From positions 1 through 12,676 of the forward strand of contig JBJEOA010000032.1 in the NCBI GenBank assembly GCA_051880475.1: a stretch of DNA of 12,676 bases. The letters run 5' to 3'. The translations under genes and the position numbers were made by a program. Shown here piece by piece: positions 6,993-12,676 of this stretch. Source of the stretch: JAUUSJ01 sp051880475 (lineage in GTDB: Bacteria; Bacillota; Clostridia; Lachnospirales; Lachnospiraceae). The notes under the pieces were generated by a model. That model saw nothing but the letters and a program-made list of their open reading frames with translations. It was not told the DNA's origin and ran no database searches. Numbering within the stretch: position 1 is the first letter of the stretch; the number at the start of each line of letters is the position of its first letter.

Positions 6993-8483
6993 TTATATTA
7001 AATCATATTTCACAATATCTATCTTAGCCGCCCCGTCAGCAAAGAAGGAAATCCCATCCGCCTCTTTTTCTGTATACATAGTAGCCGTTACAACTTGCTC
7101 TCCATCGTTTACAAATACCTCAACACTAAATTGGTCAAGAATTAATCTGAGTTTTAAATGTCCATTTTCACTATTCACTTTTGTTCTGCGTTGGTGAATA
7201 ATCGCTCTTCTAGAGCCAGAAAATTTTCTGTCAATTTTAAGAATAGACTCATGCGGACGAAAACTAACGGATGTTTGATACTGAGCATTTTGTGCAAATC
7301 GAATTGCAAATTTTTTATAAATATTTTCCTCATTTTCTGGATATATATTTAACTCAATATCTATTTTACGTCCCTTTATTCCCTCAAGACTAACCGTTTC
7401 TAAGACAGAAACTCCCTTATATTCCACTTTATTGCTTCTCATATCTTCCAACTCACGAATTGGCTGTTGATATAATCTTCCATTTTTTATAGAAAGTTCT
7501 CTTGGAAGACTCATCTGTCCAAACCATAATTCATCTTTCGTACGAATCGCACAAGTGTCCCAGTTTTGCATCCAGCCAATCATAACTCTTCTTCCATCTG
7601 GAGTCAAAACAGTCTGCGGCGCATAGAAATCAATACCATAATCAATCGACTGATTCTGTTGCTCTATAAACTCATCTGTCACTTCTTCATAGTCACCAAT
7701 TAAGCATAATGTTCCATTTCCGTTATGATATTCATACCCCTGAGGAAGCATATCTTGTGGACTTGTAAGTAATACCCATTTTCCATCCAACTCAAAGAAA
7801 TCTGGACATTCCCACATTTTTCCAAATCTATTGTTATTAGAAGCTAATACTTTTTTGAATTTCCAATCAAATCCATCTTCACTCGTATAAAGCAAAATTT
7901 GTCCACTGCCATCTGCTGGTCGACTTCCTACGACACAGGCATATGTTCCATCTTTCTTTCTCCACATTTTAGGATCACGAAAATCAACTCTGCTGCTGCC
8001 CTCTGGAACATCATTCTCATCAAGTATTGGATTCTTCTCATACTTTTCATAATCAATTCCATCTCCCACAGCAAGACACTGTGTCTGTATCTCTGAAAAT
8101 CCACCATTTCTCTGTCTTTCCTTGATTACTCCTGTATACATCAACAACTGTCTTCCGTCAGGAAGCTCAATCGCACTTCCCGAAAAACAACCATCTCTAT
8201 CGTAGAACTCGTCTGGTGCAAGAGCAGCTGGAAGATATTCCCAATCTAAGAGATTTTTGCTCACTGCATGTCCCCAATGCATAGGTCCCCAATGGGAATC
8301 ATATGGATGGTACTGATAGAACATATGGTATTCCCCTTTATAATATGAAAATCCATTCGGATCGTTCATCCAGCCGGTACGTGTTGATAAATGAAAGGCT
8401 GGTCGCTCATCTTTTTTTATTAATTTCTCGGAAGCCTCTTCATACTTTCTCGCTTCACGTAATGTCTGACTTATTAGATTCAT
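6993..8483 (-). CDS. GH32 beta-fructosidase (sucrose/fructo-oligosaccharide hydrolase)
   Basis: Cytoplasmic glycoside hydrolase (496 aa) that cleaves terminal beta-D-fructosyl residues from sucrose, sucrose 6-phosphate or short fructans. Three GH32 signatures are intact: WMNDPNG with nucleophile Asp41, FRDP with transition-state stabiliser Asp170, and WECPDF with acid/base Glu225. A five-blade propeller domain is followed by a C-terminal beta-sandwich (about residue 350 on). No signal peptide is present. The ATG at 8483 is chosen because GAGGTG lies six bases upstream; an in-frame ATG at 8501 has no ribosome site. It is the last gene of the importer operon, in the position of pneumococcal susH. 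Because ABC uptake delivers unphosphorylated sugar, sucrose or fructo-oligosaccharide is a better guess than sucrose 6-phosphate; similarity-based tools may still label it scrB or sacA. Confidence 0.94.
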   Translation of the reverse strand: MNLISQTLREARKYEEASEKLIKKDERPAFHLSTRTGWMNDPNGFSYYKGEYHMFYQYHPYDSHWGPMHWGHAVSKNLLDWEYLPAALAPDEFYDRDGCFSGSAIELPDGRQLLMYTGVIKERQRNGGFSEIQTQCLAVGDGIDYEKYEKNPILDENDVPEGSSRVDFRDPKMWRKKDGTYACVVGSRPADGSGQILLYTSEDGFDWKFKKVLASNNNRFGKMWECPDFFELDGKWVLLTSPQDMLPQGYEYHNGNGTLCLIGDYEEVTDEFIEQQNQSIDYGIDFYAPQTVLTPDGRRVMIGWMQNWDTCAIRTKDELWFGQMSLPRELSIKNGRLYQQPIRELEDMRSNKVEYKGVSVLETVSLEGIKGRKIDIELNIYPENEENIYKKFAIRFAQNAQYQTSVSFRPHESILKIDRKFSGSRRAIIHQRRTKVNSENGHLKLRLILDQFSVEVFVNDGEQVVTATMYTEKEADGISFFADGAAKIDIVKYDLI

Positions 8484-8506
8484 ATCTATCACCTCTATCA
8501 TCTATT

Positions 8507-8529
8507 ATTTTGTGAGGTTATCGCAAAAT
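8507..8529. promoter_or_regulatory. Operator-like inverted repeat upstream of the GH32 gene
   Basis: ATTTTGTGA (8507-8515) and TCGCAAAAT (8521-8529) are inverted nine-base arms with one mismatch, separated by five bases. A third copy, ATTTTGCGA, lies at 8583-8591. The arm at 8521-8530 and the copy at 8582-8591 form a perfect ten-base inverted pair (TCGCAAAATG/CATTTTGCGA). The palindrome ends 24 bp before the start codon, where a bound repressor could block transcription. The regulator is unknown; the sequence does not fit a CcpA cre site. Confidence 0.45.
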
Positions 8530-8546
8530 GAATCTTCCAACGAAGA

Positions 8547-8574
8547 GATATACCCAACATATATATCTTGTCGA
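8547..8574 (-). promoter_or_regulatory. Candidate internal promoter for the GH32 gene
   Basis: On the minus strand TCGACA (8574-8569, five of six matches) is followed after 16 bp by TATATC (8552-8547, four of six). It lies between the operator-like palindrome and the third half-site, which supports a regulated promoter, but the -10 is weak. The 213-bp gap shows no terminator, so read-through from the binding-protein gene is also expected. Confidence 0.35.
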
Positions 8575-8637
8575 AATCTTACATTTTGCGACATCTCTAT
8601 CTCTTATATCTATCTGCCCTCATAAGTTTATTTTATA

Positions 8638-8687
8638 TTTAAACTAACATTCTACAGATAGGTTAAAATTTACGCATAGTTTAAAAT
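8638..8687. repeat. AT-rich inverted and direct repeats behind the binding-protein gene
   Basis: TTTAAACTA (8638-8646) and TAGTTTAAA (8677-8685) form a perfect nine-base inverted repeat. Within it, ATAGGTTAAAAT (8658-8669) and ATAGTTTAAAAT (8676-8687) are direct repeats 18 bp apart. No T-run follows, so it is not a standard terminator. It may be a 3' UTR fold or a protein-binding region; AT-richness makes coincidence possible. Confidence 0.3.
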
Positions 8688-8696
8688 GCAACTTTC

Positions 8697-10379
8697 TTAT
8701 TTCTCATTTAAATTCTCATAATAAGAATCTAAGTATTTTTGGAAGATTTCAAGATAATCATTTAATCCATAAGCATCCAAATCTTTTAGATACTGATCCC
8801 AATCTGCATCTGTAAATCCATTCATAATCCAGTCTGATTTTACAGTTTTAACTGTCTTTTCAATATCTGCCTGCAAATTAGATAATTCTTCTGTGTCATC
8901 TCTGCTCATAAATACGTTAGGATATACATATTTTCCATTCATATCTGGAGTATAATATTGTTCAATCCAGTCAAGACGATACTGTGCATCATCTGGACAT
9001 GTTACATATACATCATAGTATTCATCTAAGACAGCCAATGGTCCTCCTACAGCCTCAGCCTCTCTTACCTCAACTGGAGAAGCATCTCCAAGAGGTGCAT
9101 GTTTTAACATTTCTTCACCTTTATCATTTTTGCCTAGCTCAAAGATATCAAAATCATCATCTTCCCCGTAAGTTCCCCAGTTATTTTGTGGAGACTGGAA
9201 TGGGTCATACATCTGGTCAAGCCATGCACATACAAGTGCTGGATTTTCAGCTACTGCTGTTACAACGCAACGTCCGCGGTCAAATCCACTTGTGAAAGAA
9301 CCGTTTTGTGGTGTAATATTTTTAACATCCGCTTTCAAAGCTGGAAGTGGAACCCAATCTTTAAGGTTATCAATATTTGCAACATCCCAACTGAAACATA
9401 CCCCATAACGTCCAGATTTTCCTTTTGATACATACGTGGACCATTCCTGAGTAAACGCTTCTGGGTCAATTAATCCCTCTGCATAAAGCTCATGTAACCA
9501 TGAAATTCCTTTTTTAAAGCCTTCCTGAGTTGCCGCACAGATTACTTTTTTGTCATCTGTAACTGCGATATGTCTTCCTTTATCTGCATCTCCATAACCT
9601 TCACCAAAGCCATTAATAATAATACTTGGATCTTGGTCTCCATCATTTACAATACAAGACATAGGAATAATACTTCCATCAATATTAAACTCTTTTTGTA
9701 ACTTATCTGCATTATCACGGAATGCTATCAATACTTTTTCAAATTCATCAACAGTTTGTGGAACATCTAATTTTAAGAAATCTAACCACTTCTTATTAAT
9801 AAAGCTCATATTTCCTACTGTCTGAATAGCAGTCTTTTCAGAACCAAGCTGTTCAATCCATGGGAACGCCCAAATATGTCCATCTACGTCCGTACTCATT
9901 GCTTTATACTCTGGATATTTATCAAAAACTGCTTTTAAATTAGGCATATATGCATCTATATACTCTTCCAAAGGAATAATAATCCCCTGATCTGCATATT
10001 TTAAAAGATCACTGTCACTAAATCCTGCTGAAAATACAAAATCTGTAAGAGTGTCTGTATTTGCCATAGCTAATGAAATTTTATCTGACCACTGGTCTGA
10101 CTGAATTGCTGTCCAATTAATCTCCACGTTTGTTTTTTCCTGCAAACGTTTAAAAATTGTACGATTATTTGGATTAGACTCTGTATTTGCAGGATAGCTA
10201 ATTAATCCAGTTAAAGTTGTCTTTTCTTTTAGCGGGAATTGAAGCTCTGATACATCTACCTTTTGCATTTCTCCACTATTTAACTCTTTTTTACCTTTTC
10301 CACCACATCCAGCAAGAGAAAACACCATAGTTGCTGCCAATGCGATTGCCATCATACGCTTTACGCTCTTTTTTTTCAT
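8697..10379 (-). CDS. Sugar ABC transporter substrate-binding lipoprotein
   Basis: Extracytoplasmic binding protein (560 aa) that would capture the sugar and deliver it to the two permeases encoded just before it. The N-terminus is a lipoprotein signal: basic MKKKSVKR, a hydrophobic segment, then the lipobox LAGC with Cys25 as the lipid attachment site. A flexible Gly/Lys stretch precedes the mature domain. The length, well above the 400-450 aa of most CUT1 binding proteins, fits the large LipO-type proteins that accompany LplB/YtcP permeases, and pneumococcal SusX. The start at 10379 has AAAGGAG seven bases upstream. It lies 48 bp after permease 2 and 213 bp before the GH32 gene, whose presence argues for a fructosyl-sugar ligand. 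The ligand itself cannot be read from the sequence. Confidence 0.92.
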   Translation of the reverse strand: MKKKSVKRMMAIALAATMVFSLAGCGGKGKKELNSGEMQKVDVSELQFPLKEKTTLTGLISYPANTESNPNNRTIFKRLQEKTNVEINWTAIQSDQWSDKISLAMANTDTLTDFVFSAGFSDSDLLKYADQGIIIPLEEYIDAYMPNLKAVFDKYPEYKAMSTDVDGHIWAFPWIEQLGSEKTAIQTVGNMSFINKKWLDFLKLDVPQTVDEFEKVLIAFRDNADKLQKEFNIDGSIIPMSCIVNDGDQDPSIIINGFGEGYGDADKGRHIAVTDDKKVICAATQEGFKKGISWLHELYAEGLIDPEAFTQEWSTYVSKGKSGRYGVCFSWDVANIDNLKDWVPLPALKADVKNITPQNGSFTSGFDRGRCVVTAVAENPALVCAWLDQMYDPFQSPQNNWGTYGEDDDFDIFELGKNDKGEEMLKHAPLGDASPVEVREAEAVGGPLAVLDEYYDVYVTCPDDAQYRLDWIEQYYTPDMNGKYVYPNVFMSRDDTEELSNLQADIEKTVKTVKSDWIMNGFTDADWDQYLKDLDAYGLNDYLEIFQKYLDSYYENLNEK

Positions 10380-10427
10380 ATATAACTCCTTTGTCGCATT
10401 TTTATAAACATTTTTTATTAGGTACTC

Positions 10428-11327
10428 TTATCCTTTTACCGATCCTGCCATAATTCCACTATCAAAATATTTCTGGAAAAATGGATACATAACAAGAAGT
10501 GGCAAACTGGAAATAATAATAGTTGCATATTTCAATAATTCTGCTAACTGAGCACGTGCTGCAGTACTTTGCATATCGGAAATCATTCCTGACTCTGGCT
10601 GGTTTTGAATCAGGATTGAGCGAAGTACAAGCTGTAATGGCTGTTTTGCTGCATCATTTAAGTAAATCATAGCATCAAAGTAACTATTCCACATTGCCAC
10701 AAACTGCCAAAGAGCTAATACTGCAATTACTGGAGTACATACTGGAATCAAAATCTTAAAAAAGTAGACCATTTCATTTGCACCGTCTACCTCTGCGGCC
10801 TCTCTTAATTCTCCTGGTATTCCCTGATAATAAGTACGAGCAATAATCATATTCCAAACACTAAACGCTCCTGGAAGGATAATCGCCCACATGCTATCTA
10901 AAAGTCCTAAGTTACTGATTAACAAATATGTAGGAATTAATCCACCGCCAAAAAACATAGTAATTACAAAAATAGTATTAAAAATACCTTTTCCTTTAAA
11001 ATCTGGTCTGGACATCGGATATGCCGCTAATAATGTTACAAGTACTGAAACTACTGTAAACACTACGGAATATATAACTGCATTTTTAAAGCCAACCCAA
11101 ATTTGTGCATTGGAAATAACACGCTCATATGCTGTCAATGTCCACTTATTAAAATCAAATGTAATTCCCTTATTTTGCAGTGTAATCGGATCCATAAAAG
11201 AAGCTACAACAATGTACAACATAGGAACTACAATAGCAATTACAAATAATCCCAATAAAATATAACCTGTCATCAATAATATTTTATCTTCTATGGAATA
11301 TCTGGCAAACTTGCTCTTCCTTTTCAT
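10428..11327 (-). CDS. Carbohydrate ABC transporter permease (YtcP-like)
   Basis: Inner-membrane subunit (299 aa) of a CUT1-type sugar importer. It has about six hydrophobic segments, the first at residues 17-44, and the cytoplasmic EAA loop EAAEVDGANEMVYFFKILIP (176-195) that contacts the ATPase. The C-terminal MYPFFQKYFDSGIMAGSVKG matches the usual end of YtcP-type permeases. It forms the heteromeric channel with permease 1. The ribosome site AAGGAGGTG overlaps the stop codon of the preceding permease gene, the two being 11 bases apart, so they are surely co-transcribed and probably translationally coupled. It occupies the susT2 position of the pneumococcal sucrose operon. Confidence 0.94.
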   Translation of the reverse strand: MKRKSKFARYSIEDKILLMTGYILLGLFVIAIVVPMLYIVVASFMDPITLQNKGITFDFNKWTLTAYERVISNAQIWVGFKNAVIYSVVFTVVSVLVTLLAAYPMSRPDFKGKGIFNTIFVITMFFGGGLIPTYLLISNLGLLDSMWAIILPGAFSVWNMIIARTYYQGIPGELREAAEVDGANEMVYFFKILIPVCTPVIAVLALWQFVAMWNSYFDAMIYLNDAAKQPLQLVLRSILIQNQPESGMISDMQSTAARAQLAELLKYATIIISSLPLLVMYPFFQKYFDSGIMAGSVKG

Positions 11328-11338
11328 ATCGCACCTCC

Positions 11339-12271
11339 TTATAATCCTTTACCGTCATTCATCTTTGCAACAATTTTATTTACCGCAACCAATAAAATAA
11401 CATTAATTACTGTATTAAATAATCCTACAGCAGTAGAAAAACTGTAATCACCATCCAACAGACCCTTCTTATAAACATAGGTAGCGATAATTTCTGATGT
11501 TCCAAGGTTCAAATCGGTCTGTAATGCATACGCTTTTTCAAAACCGATACTCATAATATTACCTGCCTGTAAAATGAACTGAATAATAACCATATCCTTA
11601 ATCGCAGGCCATTCCACCGCCTTTATCTGCTGGAAAATATTAGCTCCGTCAATAATAGCCGCTTCTTTCAATTCTTGGCTCGCATTAGACAAAGATGCTG
11701 TGTACATAATAGATGCCCAACCAGCCCCCTGCCAAATACCACTGGCTATGTATATTGTTCGGAAAGCTTCTGGCATAGTCATGAAATTAATCTGACTTCC
11801 TAATAAATGATTAACTGGACCTGTGACTGACAAGAAAATACGTACAATACCACATAATACAATGACAGATACAAAGTTTGGCATATAAAGCACTAACTGA
11901 ATTTTCTTTTTAATTCCTGTACTTTGAATCCGATTAAGCAAAAATGCCAATAAAATAGGAATTGGAAATCCCCATAACAGACCATAAATACTTAACTTCA
12001 ACGTATTAACTAGATATGTCATAAAATCTGGAGAGGATAAAAAACGCTCAAAATACTTAAATCCTACCCATTCACTTCCCAAGATACCCCTAATTGGGTT
12101 ATACCTTTGAAAAGCAATTAAGATGCCACCCATTGGAATATACTTAAAGATTAATGTAAGTAATAATGCTGGCATTAGAAAGATTACATATAACTGCCAA
12201 TGATGCTTTATATAGAGAAGCGTATTATGTAATCCCTTTTCTTTAGAAACTGTTGCTGTGTTTGTTTTCAT
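11339..12271 (-). CDS. Sugar ABC transporter permease (LplB-like)
   Basis: Inner-membrane subunit (310 aa) of the same importer. It has a first membrane segment at about residues 25-45, several more through the BPD_transp_1 domain, and the EAA loop EAAIIDGANIFQQIKAVEWP (203-222). The segments FKYIPMGGILIAFQRYNP and WVGFKYFERFL are typical of the LplB type. The frame stays open to 12433, but the ATG at 12271 has AAAGGAGG close upstream and begins a normal-length protein; the longer version would add 54 residues covering the promoter and leader. It is the first gene of the operon, in the susT1 position. No ATP-binding subunit lies anywhere in the operon, so a shared MsmK-like ATPase is inferred. 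Confidence 0.93.
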   Translation of the reverse strand: MKTNTATVSKEKGLHNTLLYIKHHWQLYVIFLMPALLLTLIFKYIPMGGILIAFQRYNPIRGILGSEWVGFKYFERFLSSPDFMTYLVNTLKLSIYGLLWGFPIPILLAFLLNRIQSTGIKKKIQLVLYMPNFVSVIVLCGIVRIFLSVTGPVNHLLGSQINFMTMPEAFRTIYIASGIWQGAGWASIMYTASLSNASQELKEAAIIDGANIFQQIKAVEWPAIKDMVIIQFILQAGNIMSIGFEKAYALQTDLNLGTSEIIATYVYKKGLLDGDYSFSTAVGLFNTVINVILLVAVNKIVAKMNDGKGL

Positions 12272-12382
12272 AATGTCCTCCTTTCTTATCTCTCCTACAT
12301 TTTTACATCTGCCTTTATTTTTTATTTCCAGCCTATGTATTTGTGCATTTGTAAAAATTGTATTTGAGATTTGTATGTTAGA

Positions 12383-12411
12383 AATATAACATAATTTTGT
12401 CGCTTTGTCAA
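12383..12411 (-). promoter_or_regulatory. Main promoter of the sugar uptake operon
   Basis: On the minus strand a perfect TTGACA (12411-12406), 17-bp spacer and TATATT (12388-12383) preceded by TGT give a strong extended -10 promoter. Transcription would start near 12376, leaving a leader of about 105 bases before permease 1. The direct repeat TTTGTCGCTTTGTC (plus strand, 12396-12409) covers the -35 and spacer and could be part of an operator. No riboswitch or attenuator is evident in the leader. Confidence 0.75.
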
Positions 12412-12438
12412 CAGTATTTTTATCTATTTGCACAATAA

Positions 12439-12560
12439 TTTTTACATTATTTTTTACATAATTCTCTGTGTATTATAATTTCTATTTTCTAGTAATATAA
12501 ATTATAGTCATTTTATTCAAAATAGTGTTTTTTACATTTGACATATTTATATTTTTACAT
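12439..12560. repeat. Repeated ATGTAAAAA motifs in the divergent control region
   Basis: The nonamer ATGTAAAAA (minus strand; TTTTTACAT on plus) occurs exactly at 12439-12447, 12451-12459, 12529-12537 and 12552-12560, with a fifth copy in the leader at 12300-12308. The first pair starts 12 bp apart and the second pair 23 bp apart. Copies lie upstream of the leftward promoter, and one falls in the spacer of the rightward promoter. Direct repeats of this type suit an activator such as an AraC-type response regulator. Low complexity weakens the case. Confidence 0.4.
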
Positions 12561-12566
12561 TATAAT
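12538..12566 (+). promoter_or_regulatory. Perfect-consensus rightward promoter
   Basis: TTGACA (12538-12543), exactly 17 bp, then TATAAT (12561-12566) is a full consensus match. A transcript would start near 12573. A strong ribosome-site-like AAAGGAGGA follows at 12622-12630, so a divergent gene probably begins at or just past the right edge. The likely product is not visible; a regulator of the sugar operon is a common arrangement. Between 12412 and 12537 I see only AT-rich sequence with the repeated nonamers. Confidence 0.7.
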
Positions 12567-12676
12567 AAACTCATAATATGAATTTTTCGAATAATTTAAA
12601 ATAATACTGCGATTTATATATAAAGGAGGAATGTTAAGCAATTAAAATAATTGAAAAACAGGATAAAATATGTTAT

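Noticed and set aside
12272..12433. N-terminal extension of permease 1 to the ATG at 12433
   Set aside because: It would translate through the promoter and leader; the ATG at 12271 has an excellent ribosome site and family-typical length.
12631..12645. Four-codon ORF MLSN after the AAAGGAGGA site
   Set aside because: The spacing to the ribosome site is a single base and the peptide is too short to support as a gene; noted only in the finding on the divergent promoter.
1..12676. CRISPR array, insertion sequence, tRNA or rRNA gene
   Set aside because: No regularly spaced repeats, transposase frame, cloverleaf or rRNA-like sequence was seen on either strand.

Overview
This is a low-GC (roughly one third G+C) chromosomal segment from a Bacillota bacterium, most likely a gut or rumen Lachnospiraceae-type clostridium. 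That reading rests on strong GGAGG-type ribosome binding sites, TTGACA/TATAAT promoters, a lipobox-bearing solute-binding protein, and an LplB/YtcP-type sugar importer paired with a GH32 enzyme. The genus cannot be fixed from the sequence alone. No rRNA, tRNA, insertion sequence, phage gene or CRISPR array is visible.

Region 1 (1-3816, minus strand) is a MacAB-like operon: an ABC ATPase, then a membrane-anchored HlyD/MacA-type adaptor whose start overlaps the ATPase end, then a MacB/FtsX-type permease. It ends in a clear intrinsic terminator at 21-53. The likely role is export of a peptide, drug or envelope-active compound; the substrate is unknown. The adaptor has an unusually long, highly charged N-terminal region before its membrane anchor.

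Region 2 (about 3817-6764) holds two convergent genes linked by lipid chemistry. One is a plus-strand patatin-like phospholipase with a near-consensus promoter. The other is a minus-strand cardiolipin synthase with two HKD motifs and an extended -10 promoter. No convincing terminator separates them.

Region 3 (about 6822-12411, minus strand) is a sugar-uptake operon: permease 1, permease 2, a lipoprotein binding protein and a cytoplasmic GH32 beta-fructosidase. The order matches the pneumococcal sucrose locus susT1-susT2-susX-susH. It lacks its own ATPase, so the importer probably borrows a shared MsmK-type ATPase encoded elsewhere. The natural model is import of sucrose or short fructo-oligosaccharides followed by cytoplasmic hydrolysis. 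The GH32 gene sits behind a 213-bp gap with a possible internal promoter and inverted-repeat operator-like sites. It is followed by a nested palindromic element and an intrinsic terminator.

Region 4 (12272-12676) is the control region of the sugar operon. It has a strong leftward promoter, a perfect-consensus rightward promoter pointing out of the window (probably towards a divergent regulator), and repeated ATGTAAAAA motifs that look like activator sites. I found no gene set that amounts to a clearly undescribed system. The best leads are regulatory and structural: the repeated motifs, the operator triplet, the nested palindrome and the extended adaptor.
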